Below, piece by piece: positions 1 to 12,664 of a stretch of 64,000 bases of DNA. The number at the start of each line of letters is the position of its first letter. The stretch's first letter is position 1. This stretch comes from Lewinellaceae bacterium. GTDB taxonomy: Bacteria > Bacteroidota > Bacteroidia > Chitinophagales > Saprospiraceae. A program made the translations under genes and the position numbers. The DNA is taken from contig JACJXX010000001.1 in NCBI GenBank assembly GCA_020636435.1, positions 1,426,001 through 1,490,000 on the forward strand. The letters are read 5' to 3'. The notes under the pieces were generated by a model. That model had not been told where the DNA came from. It made no database searches and worked only from the letters and a program-made list of their open reading frames with translations.

Positions 1-982
1 CAGAAATGTTTACATCCCCAACTACTGTCAACGAAGAGTTAGTCCCCTCGCTTACTATAATGTATTGTCCGGACCCGCTTTTTATAAAATCTCCCTGAAC
101 AGTGATATTGCCGGTACCAGTGCCATCGCTTTGCCTGAATTCACCGGTGGTATGGGTAAGATTGCCGCCAACAGTTATTGTTCTGTTTGTTGCCCCGGCG
201 GTTAATGTAAGTGCCCCAATATCGGCATTGGCTAATCTCAAATTTCCCGCACAGTATAAATTCCCTGAAATTTCAGTACCTGAACTGGCATCTAAATCAA
301 ACGCCACATTCCCAAAAGTTTGTCCCATGCCGCTGGATGGGTAGGCCCCATTCAACCCGGTAAGATTGCAATTTGAAGCCGCATCCCAGGTAGCGGTGGG
401 GACAATCCCGCCGTCCCGGGCATGCTCATAAGTCGAGCCGCTGTTAAACAACAAATTGCTCGTTGTTGTGCTGGTGACTGTTTCCTCATTTATAATGGAA
501 CCGGCAACGGTTGTTACAACAGATGCCCCGTCAGTGTCATAGGCACAGCCTTTGTTTACGGTCAACGTCCCGCTGATATCAGCCGTGGCGTTGGAAGCAA
601 GCGTTATGTCAACATTTTTGCCTAATGCAAGGGAGGCGCCGTTTGCAATCGTGAAGTCCGTGCTTGCGTTTCCCCCCAAAGTCAAAGTCCTGGTTGCAAG
701 AGCAGTTAAGGTTACTGTTCCCTGATAAATGGTAAGCGAATTGTACGAAACACTGGTGGGCATGGTGGAAAAGGTAATAATACCTGCGGTATTGAATACA
801 ACATCGTCTCCCGCAACAGGCGCCATATCATCACTCCAGTTGGTACCCAAAGTCCAATCCATCGCCATGCCATTTCCGCCCTCCCAGGTTCTCGTTTCTG
901 CATTCGCCCCCATTGAGGCGGAAAGAAAAAGCAAAGCCAGCCCAACACCGAGGCCAGGCTTAAAAAGTAGAAGTTGTTTCAT
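1..982 (-). CDS. Secreted beta-rich surface protein, 3' end outside window
   Basis: The reading frame is open from the ATG at 980-982 to the window edge, about 327 codons, so the C-terminus is missing. It begins with a typical signal peptide (MKQLLLF, then a hydrophobic stretch ending near ASMGANA). After that come Thr/Asn/Gly-rich beta-strand repeats such as TLTLGGNAS, ADISGTLTVN and NRTITVGGNLTH, which suggest a beta-helix or stacked-strand exoprotein. The opening (TRTWEGG, NWSDD, PVAGDDVVFNT) resembles the opening of the 36862 gene (TKTWTNL, NWTPAG, NNVVFDNT), so the two are probably distant paralogues. In this lineage such proteins normally end in a T9SS sorting domain, but that part is not visible. 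GC is lower than in neighbouring genes. No enzyme domain was recognised. Confidence 0.8.
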   Translation of the reverse strand, partial: MKQLLLFKPGLGVGLALLFLSASMGANAETRTWEGGNGMAMDWTLGTNWSDDMAPVAGDDVVFNTAGIITFSTMPTSVSYNSLTIYQGTVTLTALATRTLTLGGNASTDFTIANGASLALGKNVDITLASNATADISGTLTVNKGCAYDTDGASVVTTVAGSIINEETVTSTTTSNLLFNSGSTYEHARDGGIVPTATWDAASNCNLTGLNGAYPSSGMGQTFGNVAFDLDASSGTEISGNLYCAGNLRLANADIGALTLTAGATNRTITVGGNLTHTTGEFRQSDGTGTGNITVQGDFIKSGSGQYIIVSEGTNSSLTVVGDVNIS

Positions 983-1936
983 ATTCCCAATTATTTTTTG
1001 TGATGTGAAGTATTTCTCAATTTACCGGCTTTATAGCAATGGATGAAAAAAGGGATGGCCACACCGATCAGAATTGGGCATGCAAAATCTGCATCCACTT
1101 CTTTTCAGCAAGCCGATCCTATCCGCCTCCTTTTCCGGGAGGCGGAAAGATTTTGTCCAGTTGTTATCGGTTGGGGGCCCCCCTTTATACAGGATAGATG
1201 TGCGAAATGGTTTTAGGGCTTAAGGCATACGATGTTTACCCAGCTGAAGGGGCGGGTAAGAACGCTGCGGTGGCATAAAATGTGTTCAATGTTTGGAGCT
1301 AGCCAGGGGCGGGCCTGCAACCCTTATTCATTCTCCAATTGCAACTATTCAGCAACATGGTTAATTGGCGCCTGGTGCAAAATTTTGCAAGCCACCCTTC
1401 CCCTTTCTCCGGGCACCGAAGCTTTATGCGAAGGGGCCCAAGGGGAAAAAGAAGGGGTTCCAGCAGGAAAAAGTCTACAAAATTTTGCACCAGGTATATT
1501 TTAGACCTCATGCTGAATAATTACTTCCAATTTTAAAATAATAGCTAAGATAGCAGGGAAATGCTTAATTGCCAAAGACATACGGGGTTTTTTCATATAA
1601 AAGGCAAGTGTTCAGCATGAAGCCTGAAATAGGGAAGTTACATGAGCAGCTGCCGCCGTATATGGAACTCACCCCCGGCCGATCAAGATCGGCCTCCCCC
1701 TCTCTTAAGCTGCGCAGGAACAACGAGAAGAGAGGGGGGGACGCCCAGCGCCGAGCCTCGCCGGGAAGCCCTGCGCTGGAAGCCACTGCCCGGCAAAGCC
1801 CCCTCTTCCTCTGAGCCCCTACGGAGCTTAAGAGAGCCTGTCCCGGACTCGATTCGGGAAGGTTTGGGGGAGTTCCAACGCCATGCCATACAATCCTTCG
1901 CTAGGAGCCTGTCCATCCAAAAATCCTGTCATCCTG
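983..1936. other. 954-bp non-coding gap with repeats
   Basis: No convincing gene is seen here. The gap holds a 184-bp hairpin element at 1341-1524, a 20-base match to the inside of its relative at 36255 (around 1612-1632), and a GC-rich stretch at 1670-1860 with short inverted pieces. The last bases (1908-1937) contain the phrase AATCCTGTCATCCTGTC, which recurs at 27278-27296. Confidence 0.6.
1341..1524. mobile_element. MITE-like hairpin element, copy A (184 bp)
   Basis: The terminal inverted repeats are about 14 bp (left GCAACTATTCAGCA; right end reads GTAATTATTCAGCA on the other strand). The element is flanked by 8-bp near-identical direct repeats, CTCCAATT at 1333-1340 and TTCCAATT at 1525-1532. 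Inside, a second inverted repeat (CCTGGTGCAAAATTTTG at one end and its complement at the other) makes the whole unit one long hairpin. It is in the opposite orientation to copies B and C at 36247 and 36444. GTAA-type ends plus 8-bp duplications are the hallmarks of the IS66 family, so this may be a non-autonomous IS66 derivative. Confidence 0.75.
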
Positions 1937-5620
<3,684 letters not shown>

Positions 5621-5707
5621 GGTTGTTGGATGGTTAGATGGTTAGATGGTTCGATTGTTAGATGGTTCGATTGTTAGATGGTTCGATTGTTCGATTGTTC
5701 GATGGTT
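5621..5707. repeat. Octanucleotide array upstream of metH
   Basis: There are about ten degenerate 8-nt units (GTTAGATG, GTTCGATT, GTTCGATG) directly abutting the metH start codon. The period is exactly 8, and the two main unit types alternate. It belongs to the same class as the arrays at 19848, 22735, 27733, 40409, 49120, 55003 and 56766. Confidence 0.8.
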
Positions 5708-6064
5708 TGCCGGTGAAACTAGCAACACGCGGCAGGTATTTTCGGTTGACAAAGGTAGGGAATTTTGCTGATTGTAACGGATGGCGTAGCTGTTCTTCGA
5801 AGCCGTTCGGAGACGCTATTAGGGCGGGGGTTGTGCAAAAAGGCATAGTACCCAAGGCTGGGGATTCGGGAGCATTTATAGCATATTTCCGGCAATTGGA
5901 ACAAACACCAAGGCCAAAAGGAGGCGAGCTGGACATTTTAATGCAAAAAACCTTAAATTGGAGGCTGAAATACAGGAATAATCCCAAAATTTAAACGACG
6001 GAATGCCCCTGGGATTTTCAGGCAGGCAGCAGCCGGATCACATCCCGTCTGAAAAACAGCAGTT
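5708..6064. other. Divergent intergenic region, metH / HU-SPOR gene
   Basis: The gap is 357 bp between divergent genes and has no credible ORF. It must hold the promoters of both neighbours, but no box matching the Bacteroidota consensus closely enough to call was found. Confidence 0.4.
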
Positions 6065-7066
6065 ATGCAGATCGACGTAGGCACACATATTGCGGATCTT
6101 TTATACGAGCACAAATCGGTGAACATTCCCGGTTTGGGCGGCTTTGTCTCCAACTACAAAGCGGCGACGGCCGACCAGGTGCAGGGAGAAGTGTTTCCCC
6201 CCTCCAAAAGCCTCAACTTCAACAGCAACCTGGTGGCCGACGACGGCCTGCTGGCGCAGCACCTGCACGAGAAGCTCGGCGTCAGCCTGTCGGAGGCCAG
6301 CCAGCTGGTCGAAAATTTTGTCCAAGAGAAAAAAGAAGCCATCGGCCGGCGGGAGATCGTCGTCTTTCCCGGAGTGGGGCGCCTGTATAAAGATTACGAG
6401 CAGAACCTGCAGTTCCTGGCCGACACCACCAATTTCAACCTGGATTCCTACGGCCTGCCCACCGTACACTTCTACCCCATAGCCAGGAGCGCCGAACCGG
6501 GCAGCAGCGTCCGCCCGTCCAACGGCCAGCCCAAGGCAGCCGTGGGGAGCGCCCCGCCCCCGAGCCGCACCCGTTTTCTCAACAACGGCCTGGCTATTGC
6601 GGTCAGCATTGCGGCCATCCTCGCCATCATCATTGCGTACTTCCTGTTTTTCTACAAGGCGCCGGGCGGCAACGAGAACGCCCAGCGCATGCCTACTTCT
6701 CGGGTGAACGTCAGCCCTTCCCAGGCCCAGGGCCCGCTGGCCGCTCCTTCCGGCCCGGCGGAAGATGGGAGCGAAGATACCGAGGAAGACAGCGCCGCAG
6801 GGGAAGAATTCGATACGGAAGGGGCTACTCCGGCGCCCGGGCAGAAATACTTCGTCATCGGCATCGGCGTATTTGGCAATGAAAAGAACGTGCAGCGCCT
6901 CATCCAACGCATCTACGAAGCCGGCTACGAGCCCTTCACCGAACCTAAGGACAACCTGACCCGCGTAGGCATCCAAAGGGCTTATTCCGACGAGTCGGAA
7001 GTACAGGCTGTCCTGCGGGACGTGCGGAAAAGGTTTTCCAAGGACGCGAAGGTGTTGAGGAAGTAA
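6065..7066 (+). CDS. CCDC81-type HU domain / transmembrane / SPOR protein
   Basis: The protein has 333 residues in three parts. Residues 1 to about 130 are an HU-CCDC81-like domain of the bacterial type (VGTHIADLLYEHKSVNIPGLGGF; FPGVGRLYKDYEQNLQFLAD). About 178-200 is a single membrane helix (LAIAVSIAAILAIIIAYFLFF), followed by a Pro/Glu-rich spacer. About 258-333 is a SPOR domain (YFVIGIGVFGNEKNVQRLIQRI), the fold that binds denuded glycan strands of septal peptidoglycan. This architecture is common in Bacteroidota and suggests an inner-membrane protein linking a cytoplasmic HU-like domain to the cell wall at division sites. Its exact role is not known. The stop codon lies 3 bp from that of the convergent peroxidase gene, with no room for a terminator. 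Confidence 0.85.
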   Translation: MQIDVGTHIADLLYEHKSVNIPGLGGFVSNYKAATADQVQGEVFPPSKSLNFNSNLVADDGLLAQHLHEKLGVSLSEASQLVENFVQEKKEAIGRREIVVFPGVGRLYKDYEQNLQFLADTTNFNLDSYGLPTVHFYPIARSAEPGSSVRPSNGQPKAAVGSAPPPSRTRFLNNGLAIAVSIAAILAIIIAYFLFFYKAPGGNENAQRMPTSRVNVSPSQAQGPLAAPSGPAEDGSEDTEEDSAAGEEFDTEGATPAPGQKYFVIGIGVFGNEKNVQRLIQRIYEAGYEPFTEPKDNLTRVGIQRAYSDESEVQAVLRDVRKRFSKDAKVLRK

Positions 7067-7069
7067 GCC

Positions 7070-9028
7070 TTAATAAACACCCCCTACCCTTCTCCCATTC
7101 CACTCCGGCTTATCCTCAAACGCCGGCAGGCGTTGGGGCACAGCCGTCATCCCGGTAGTATCGGCCAGGCTTTCCATAAAAGCAGCCAGTGCGGCCACTT
7201 CCCTCTCGTTCAGGTTGAGCGGCGTTTCGGGCAGGGTTTGGTAGGGCACGTCGATGCCCAGGCCCCGGCCGCCGCCTTTATTGTAAAAATCGATCACCTC
7301 TTCCAGGCTGCCGTACAAGCCGTTGTGCATATAGGGAGCGGTGAGAGAGGCATTGCGGACGGTCACCGTTTTGAAGGAATGGGCGTAGAACGGCGCCACA
7401 TCCTGGGGGCGGGCGCTGGCAATGCGTCCCGGGTCGGGGTCCAGCTCCGGATGGCCCTTCTCTTTGGCGGCGGGCACGCCCAGCACTTCCGATTCTGATT
7501 CCTGATAATAAGGCGGCACGGTCCCGTTGAATGCCGGCGCGAAGTGGCAAGTGCCGCAACTGGCCTTGCCCATGAAGAGGTTGAAGCCTTCTTTAGCCAA
7601 AGGGGCTATTTCCGGCTGTTCCCCCCGCACGTAGCGGTCGAACGGGCTGTTGAAGGAGCGCAGGCTGGCCACATAGCAGGCCAGGGCGTCGGAAACCGAC
7701 CATTTCGACAGCTGGTATTGGGGCTGCTCCTTGTAGGCTTCGGCAAAAAGGTTCCGGTATTCCGCGCTTTGGTTCAGTTTATCGACGATGGCAAAAAAGT
7801 CTGTTCCAAACTCCTTGTGGTCGCGCACCACGTGTTTGACCTGGCGCTCCAGGCTGGGCTCGCGCAGGTCGTAAAAATAGCGCTCTGAATAGGCCGCATT
7901 GATCAGAGTAGGCGCGTTGCGCTGAATTTTGCCCTCGCCGTTGAGCGCCAGGCTTTTGTCGAGCCCGTCGGTGAAGGCCTTGCCCGGCTGGTGGCAGGAG
8001 GCGCAGGAGCGCTGGTTGTTGACCGAAAGGATGGGGTCGAAAAAGAGGAGCCGCCCCAGGGCCACCCGCTTGCCGGTGAGTTCGCCGGGGCTGTGGTTGA
8101 CGTAGTAGTAGACGTTGAGGAAATCATTGTCGAAAAGGTTGCCGGCCCGGTAGTTGACGGACTGCGGCTGGCCGGTGGTTTCCTCCGGCAATTCTACCTG
8201 CAGGGCCTGCTGGGCCTGCAGGCTGAGCCCTAGCAATGGGTTGAGGTGGTTTTTCAGGAAATCCAGGCGGCCGAAGGTGTCAAAATCGGAATTGGCCTGC
8301 AGGTAGGCCAGGGCTTGCTCCAGAGCAGCTTCCAGGCGGCGGGCCAGGGCCGGATTCTGTTTTTCAACCAGCGGCAGGTAGGGCGCCAGGGCAGCGGCGG
8401 CGGCGTTCAGGGCAGCGTGGGCTTCCGGAATGGCATTGCCGGAGCCGGGCGTGTCGAAGCCGGTAAGGCCAAGGGTAAAGATGCGGATCAGCTCGAAGCG
8501 CACCGCTTCAAAAACAAACCGGTGCTGGAGAGGCATGCCACCCTGATAAGTTCGCACTGCGGTAAAATCGTGGCGCAGTTGGTTCACCAGGCGGGCGATC
8601 TCTTCCTTGTCCGCTTCAGGAGCATCGCCGAACACCAGTTCGTCGAGCACCTGCAGGCCGACGGGGTCAATGATCCGCACTTCCGGCACTTTCGGCTCTG
8701 TAGTTGGCAGGGGCGGACCGTTGAGGTACTTTTTGACCGACTCCCGGTCGTTGTATTCCAGCAAAAATTCTATTTGCTTGAACGCCAGGCGGCTGGCCAG
8801 GTGCGCTTGTTTCAATTCCGCCAGGTTGCCGCCCTGCCGGGCAAAACGCTCCGCCTGTTGCCGGTATTCGCCAATGGCGCCCGCCAGACCCTCCAGCCCG
8901 GCCTCAAACTGGCTTTTCACCTGGTGAAGAGCGTCGGCCCCGGTGTGTTCCAGCTGCGGCCGGAAGCTCAGGAAGTGAGCGGATAGCAGAAGGGTGAAAA
9001 GGTAGAATAAACCGTATAGCTTTTTCAT
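7070..9028 (-). CDS. Di-heme cytochrome c peroxidase (MauG/CCP family)
   Basis: A 652-residue secreted protein with a signal peptide (MKKLYGLFYLFTLLLSAHFLSF). The C-terminal half is a cytochrome c peroxidase with two heme c motifs, CASCHQ (about 341) and CGTCHF (about 489). It also has the conserved GRLLFFDPILSVNNQRSCASC and AYMHNGLYGSLEEVIDFYN-type segments (TAPYMHNGLYGSLEEV here). Residues 40-300 are a helical N-terminal extension, resembling the imelysin-like extension found on Bacteroidota members, where it is usually of unknown function. The reaction would be reduction of peroxide or oxidation of a protein or small substrate in the periplasm. It is transcribed after the PhoX-like gene, but a strong terminator hairpin lies between them. 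Confidence 0.9.
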   Translation of the reverse strand: MKKLYGLFYLFTLLLSAHFLSFRPQLEHTGADALHQVKSQFEAGLEGLAGAIGEYRQQAERFARQGGNLAELKQAHLASRLAFKQIEFLLEYNDRESVKKYLNGPPLPTTEPKVPEVRIIDPVGLQVLDELVFGDAPEADKEEIARLVNQLRHDFTAVRTYQGGMPLQHRFVFEAVRFELIRIFTLGLTGFDTPGSGNAIPEAHAALNAAAAALAPYLPLVEKQNPALARRLEAALEQALAYLQANSDFDTFGRLDFLKNHLNPLLGLSLQAQQALQVELPEETTGQPQSVNYRAGNLFDNDFLNVYYYVNHSPGELTGKRVALGRLLFFDPILSVNNQRSCASCHQPGKAFTDGLDKSLALNGEGKIQRNAPTLINAAYSERYFYDLREPSLERQVKHVVRDHKEFGTDFFAIVDKLNQSAEYRNLFAEAYKEQPQYQLSKWSVSDALACYVASLRSFNSPFDRYVRGEQPEIAPLAKEGFNLFMGKASCGTCHFAPAFNGTVPPYYQESESEVLGVPAAKEKGHPELDPDPGRIASARPQDVAPFYAHSFKTVTVRNASLTAPYMHNGLYGSLEEVIDFYNKGGGRGLGIDVPYQTLPETPLNLNEREVAALAAFMESLADTTGMTAVPQRLPAFEDKPEWNGRRVGGVY

Positions 9029-9079
9029 GTCAATTCATTTTATGGACAAAAGCCTTCCCCTGCCCCTTTTGAGAAGGCT

Positions 9080-9109
9080 AAAACGGCGCTCCAGATTCCT
9101 GGAGCGCCG
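9080..9109 (-). terminator. Rho-independent terminator after the PhoX-like gene
   Basis: A perfect 11-bp stem (CGGCGCTCCAG at 9084-9094 with CTGGAGCGCCG at 9099-9109) with a 4-nt loop. On the minus strand it is followed by TTTT. It separates the PhoX-like gene from the peroxidase gene. A second, weaker GC hairpin (CTTCCCCC/GGGGGAAG) lies at about 9138-9160. Confidence 0.75.
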
Positions 9110-9168
9110 CCATTGCCTTGCTTATTTAAAAAGCGCTTCCCCCGAAACCGGGGGAAGGCTTATGCGTT

Positions 9169-11061
9169 TTAGTTGACTACCAGTTTCTTGGTTTGCCCAT
9201 CTGAGGTTTGCAGGAAGTACGCGCCGGCGGGCAGCCCGGAAACGTCGATCTGGGTGACGTTGCGGAACACTTTGATGCGCTGGCCTTCAGCGTTGTAGAT
9301 CGCCAGGTCGACCGCCTCGCTGAAGAAGACGTTGCGGGTGGCCGGATTCGGATAAACTTCCAGCTCTTCCACATCGCCGAACTGCGGGTCCGCCAGGCCG
9401 GATACGGTGATCTGGTCGAAACCGTGGATGGCATAGGTCAGCGAGTGGTTGAAGGGGAAAGGGTTGGTGGAAGAAGGATGCTGGGAGTTGACCAGCAGCG
9501 ACTTGCCGTCCGACGTGGCGATAGCGCCCGTCACCTCGGCGCCGGCAGGAACAGCGGAGATGCGGATGAGGTCGTCGACCGTCGGGTTTTCGATGTTGAG
9601 GTCGAGCAGCCACAGCTCGCAGGTGTTGTTGCTCACCCCGGCGGGCACGCGGCCGAAGCTGCGGCCGTTGAGGTCTTCGCAGATCACCAGGAAGCTCTGC
9701 CCGTCGATGCTCATCACGTTGAGGCCGTCGGGGTTGGAGAGGTGCTTGCTGAAGTAGTCGGCTTCGGCCGGGCTTTGTTCCTCATCCCAGTCCGGGCCGC
9801 CCTCGATCAGCACCGAATTGTAGTTGGTGGCCGGGTCGTAAACCCATACGCGGCCGTAATAGTCGCGGTAGTCCGGGCTGCTCGGCGTGCCCCAGCCTTT
9901 GTCGATGGCGCGCTGCAGGTGGTAGGGGTCGTGGGTAGCGCCATCCGCTTCTTCACCTGCCCAACTGTTGCCCGGAGAGTCGCGGCCGGTCTCCGTCCAG
10001 TAAACCAGCCCGGTAGCCGGGTCGATGGCCACCCATTCGATGCGGTTGTACATGGTGGCGCCGGCAGCAACTGCCTGCGCTTTGAAGTTCAGCATCTTCT
10101 CGGGGTCGGCATTGTCGATCTCGATCCAGCGCTCATCGGAGTCGGCTTTGTACACGTAAAGCTTGCCCTTGGTGAAATCGCCGGGCACGTCGGCGACGAA
10201 CTTGGTCCAGAAACCGGGCGTATCGTCCGGGCCGAGGTAGATGGTGGTGTTGTCCAGAGAAATGGTGCCGCCTTCGTAAGGCTGGCGGCCCCAGTTGTAC
10301 TGCTTGCGTATGGCCTTGGCCTGGCGCGGGTCGATTTCCACCATCCAGTTGAAGTTTTCAAACTTTTTAACCTCCAGGCCGTCGAAACCTGCGATGTCAG
10401 TAGAGATGATGAAGTTGGAGGTGTCGCGAACGCCCTGGTTTTCCGTGCCGCCCGGGGCTTTCGGATAGTTGCCCGAACCTTCCGTAGAGCTGAAGCTGCC
10501 GTTGTAGATGCTGCCGTTGCCGGAGCGAAACCACTCCTCCGCAGTCCAGATGCGGCCATCGACAACGGAGCTGATGCCGCCGCAGTTCATGCCCGTTTCG
10601 CCGACGGTATTGACGAAGTCCACGTTGAAATATTTGCCCTTGCGGCCGTCTTCCAGGTCCTGGTCCACTACGTTGAGCATGCCAGTGATGGGGTCGCGCT
10701 TAACGCGGAAGACGGTCATGCCGCCGCCGTCGCCGATGCGGTCGTCCTGGTAGATCATTTCGTGGTTGACGGATACCCATCCGAGGCTTTCGCCTGTTTC
10801 ATCCGGCGTGAAGCCGATGAAATCGTGCCATTCCTTGGCGTAGGCAATGCCGGCCTCGTAACCATAAGTCGGCGTGGTTTGCACCAGGTCGACGCCGCCG
10901 ACGAAGAGAACCTGCAGAGAAAGCGGAGAAGGAGGCATGAGCACCGTTTCCGGCACAAAGCCATCGGGAAGGTCGATTTCCTCAGCGAAAATCGTAGCCT
11001 GAGCGTTGGCGCACAGCATGGCCACGCTGCTCAGCAGCAAAGATAGTAATACTTTTTTCAT
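9169..11061 (-). CDS. PhoX-like (DUF839) secreted phosphatase with T9SS type A sorting domain
   Basis: A 630-residue protein with a signal peptide (MKKVLLSLLLSSVAMLCANA). The body (about 25-545) shows PhoX/DUF839 features: GWVSVNHE, NCGGISSVVDGRIWTAEEW, a VEIDPRQ segment, and RIEWVAIDPATGLVYWTET followed by NPDGLNVMS. PhoX enzymes are calcium/iron-dependent alkaline phosphatases, though several Bacteroidota relatives are uncharacterised. The last 75 residues are a type A T9SS C-terminal domain (LEVYPNPATRNVFF, DVSGLPAGAYFLQT), so the protein should be exported across the outer membrane and anchored or released. The ATG at 11059-11061 gives a complete signal peptide. Confidence 0.87.
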   Translation of the reverse strand: MKKVLLSLLLSSVAMLCANAQATIFAEEIDLPDGFVPETVLMPPSPLSLQVLFVGGVDLVQTTPTYGYEAGIAYAKEWHDFIGFTPDETGESLGWVSVNHEMIYQDDRIGDGGGMTVFRVKRDPITGMLNVVDQDLEDGRKGKYFNVDFVNTVGETGMNCGGISSVVDGRIWTAEEWFRSGNGSIYNGSFSSTEGSGNYPKAPGGTENQGVRDTSNFIISTDIAGFDGLEVKKFENFNWMVEIDPRQAKAIRKQYNWGRQPYEGGTISLDNTTIYLGPDDTPGFWTKFVADVPGDFTKGKLYVYKADSDERWIEIDNADPEKMLNFKAQAVAAGATMYNRIEWVAIDPATGLVYWTETGRDSPGNSWAGEEADGATHDPYHLQRAIDKGWGTPSSPDYRDYYGRVWVYDPATNYNSVLIEGGPDWDEEQSPAEADYFSKHLSNPDGLNVMSIDGQSFLVICEDLNGRSFGRVPAGVSNNTCELWLLDLNIENPTVDDLIRISAVPAGAEVTGAIATSDGKSLLVNSQHPSSTNPFPFNHSLTYAIHGFDQITVSGLADPQFGDVEELEVYPNPATRNVFFSEAVDLAIYNAEGQRIKVFRNVTQIDVSGLPAGAYFLQTSDGQTKKLVVN

Positions 11062-11434
11062 AGTAAAGAGACAGTAATTAGTGATCGAATCTGGCTTTCG
11101 ATGCGAAGGTCTTAAGCAGATGTTAAGTAAGGGTAAAGCGAAGGTTAGGCTTTTTTTAGCAAATTGTTAAATTAATGTTACTTTGTTAATCAGAATTTAA
11201 ATTCAACCCTTCTTTTTTCAACTTATATTCAAAATTGTTCGGAAAATTGCTGTTTTTTTGCTTAATTTATCCTCTTTCTAAATAAGCGCTGCCGCCGGCC
11301 CCTTCAAATCCCCGGGCTCATTTCATAGCTAATGGTTTAAATGAGAAAGATTCTTGGTTCTATCTACCTTTATTGTATATTTGCAATATAGCAATATACC
11401 AATATAACTATAAGCAATACACCCAAAAACACCC
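11062..11434. other. AT-rich divergent promoter region
   Basis: The gap is 373 bp, clearly more AT-rich than its surroundings, between the divergent PhoX-like and arsC-like genes. It holds the promoter/operator at 11354-11405. No gene is seen. Confidence 0.5.
11354..11405 (+). promoter_or_regulatory. Bacteroidota-type promoter with overlapping ArsR-like operator
   Basis: TTG at 11354-11356, a 19-nt spacer, then TATATTTG at 11376-11383, which matches the Bacteroidota housekeeping consensus TTG-N19-TAnnTTTG. The -7 box sits inside a partial palindrome (TATTG at 11371, CAATA at 11384). It is followed by further CAATATA repeats up to about 11405. That is a plausible binding site for the ArsR-type protein encoded two genes on. 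Confidence 0.6.
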
Positions 11435-12070
11435 ATGAGAAACCTTGAGCCCCGTAGGATAAAACCCCGCTTGCTGGAGTATATCAGTTCTTTGGAAAAA
11501 AAAATGTGCGCCATCGACGCAAACCGGCGGGAATTGCTGGAGCAGGCAGCCCGCTTCATCCGGGAGAAGAAACACGCCGGCGAAATAGCGCGGCTAACGT
11601 TCATCTGCACCTACAATTCGCGGCGCAGCCATTTCGCGCAGGCCTGGGGGCAGGCAGCAGCTTATTGCTTCGGCGTAAAAGGGGTGGAATGTTATTCCGG
11701 CGGGATGAAGGCCGCCACCGCCAACCCCCGCGCCATTTCGGCCCTGCAGCGGGCTGGTTTTAAAGTGGAAATGGCCATGAACGGGCCGAACCCTCAATAC
11801 CGGCTCATTTTCGCCGAAGGGGAAATGCCGGTGATCGCCTTTTCCAAGGTGTACGATGCGCCGGTCAACCCGTCGGAAGGCTTTGCGGCTGTGATAGCCT
11901 GTGCGCAGGCCGACGAGAACTGCCCGGCCATTCCGGGAGCGGAAATGCGGATAGCGCTCCCGTACGAAGACCCCAGGCTATCGGACGACAGCCCGGAGGA
12001 AACGGCGGCTTATGATGAAAGCTGCCGGCAGGTCGCAACAGAAATGTGTTATATTTTTCAGTCAGTATAG
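11435..12070 (+). CDS. Low-molecular-weight phosphatase fold protein, arsenate reductase-like
   Basis: A 211-residue cytosolic protein. Residues 50-200 have the LMW tyrosine phosphatase/ArsC fold, with the P-loop CTYNSRRS (Cys58, Arg64; the C-x5-R signature) and a later acidic DP motif in LPYEDPRLSDD. The N-terminal 45 residues (YISSLEKKMCAIDANRRELL) are an added helical segment seen in Bacteroidota members. Pairing with an arsR-type gene 28 bp downstream and an ArsR-like operator upstream supports arsenate reduction, but a general phosphatase role cannot be excluded. No arsenite exporter gene is adjacent. Confidence 0.8.
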   Translation: MRNLEPRRIKPRLLEYISSLEKKMCAIDANRRELLEQAARFIREKKHAGEIARLTFICTYNSRRSHFAQAWGQAAAYCFGVKGVECYSGGMKAATANPRAISALQRAGFKVEMAMNGPNPQYRLIFAEGEMPVIAFSKVYDAPVNPSEGFAAVIACAQADENCPAIPGAEMRIALPYEDPRLSDDSPEETAAYDESCRQVATEMCYIFQSV

Positions 12071-12098
12071 GGCACACCGTTTTTTAAAGCAAAGAAAC

Positions 12099-12428
12099 AT
12101 GGGCGTTACAAAAACAGAAAATTACACGGCCCGGCAAAATGCGCTGGCGGCCGTAGCCAAGGCGTTGAGCCATCCGGCGAGAGTGGCTATCCTGGATCAT
12201 TTGTCTCAGGTCGACGCCTGCATCGGCGGAGAGTTGGTCCACGAATTGCCGCTGGCGCAGCCAACAGTCTCCCGCCACCTTCAGGAACTCAGGGCGGCAG
12301 GCCTCATCAAAGGCCGGATAAGGGGCACCAGCGTCAATTATTGCATCAACCCGGCTCGCTGGGCGGAAGTGCAGGAACTGTTCTCCGGTTTTTTCAACCG
12401 AAAAATATCGGCTCAGGATTGCCGCTGA
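12099..12428 (+). CDS. ArsR-family transcriptional repressor
   Basis: A winged-helix protein of 109 residues from the ATG at 12099. A longer frame starts at 12012, but its first 29 residues overlap the upstream gene and have no family similarity. The helix-turn-helix reads LPLAQPTVSRHLQELRAAGL, and the wing is KGRIRGTSVNYCI. Cysteines are present (DACIGG, YCINP, QDCR), but the classical ELCVC metal-binding helix is absent, so the ligand is uncertain. It probably represses the arsC-like/arsR unit from the site near 11376. Confidence 0.85.
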   Translation: MGVTKTENYTARQNALAAVAKALSHPARVAILDHLSQVDACIGGELVHELPLAQPTVSRHLQELRAAGLIKGRIRGTSVNYCINPARWAEVQELFSGFFNRKISAQDCR

Positions 12429-12470
12429 ACGTTTCTTTAAGATACATTTTTCATTACACTGATAGTAGTA

Positions 12471-12502
12471 AGGGGCGTCTCCATGCCGGGGCGCCCTTTT
12501 TC
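12471..12502 (+). terminator. Probable terminator after arsR-like gene
   Basis: GGGCG pairs with CGCCC around a GC-rich loop and is followed by TTTTT at the end of the arsC/arsR unit. Confidence 0.5.
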
Positions 12503-12664
12503 TCCTCTCTTTGGGATTGGGCCGATGGGCTATTCTATTAACCCATAAACCAATCCTCTGTTGATGAGTTCGAACTGCCCTTTAAGTTGGTTTTTGAAAG
12601 CGGGGAGGCGGAATAATCGGGGCGGGATTTGTACATTGGGGGTAATAAAACCACAACCCTCGAC

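Noticed and set aside
9208..11046. A 612-codon open frame opposite the PhoX-like gene
   Set aside because: It is an antisense shadow. The minus-strand product has a signal peptide, PhoX motifs and a T9SS sorting domain.
12012..12098. Longer start for the ArsR-type regulator
   Set aside because: It would overlap the end of the arsC-like gene, and its residues show no family similarity. The ATG at 12099 is well placed.
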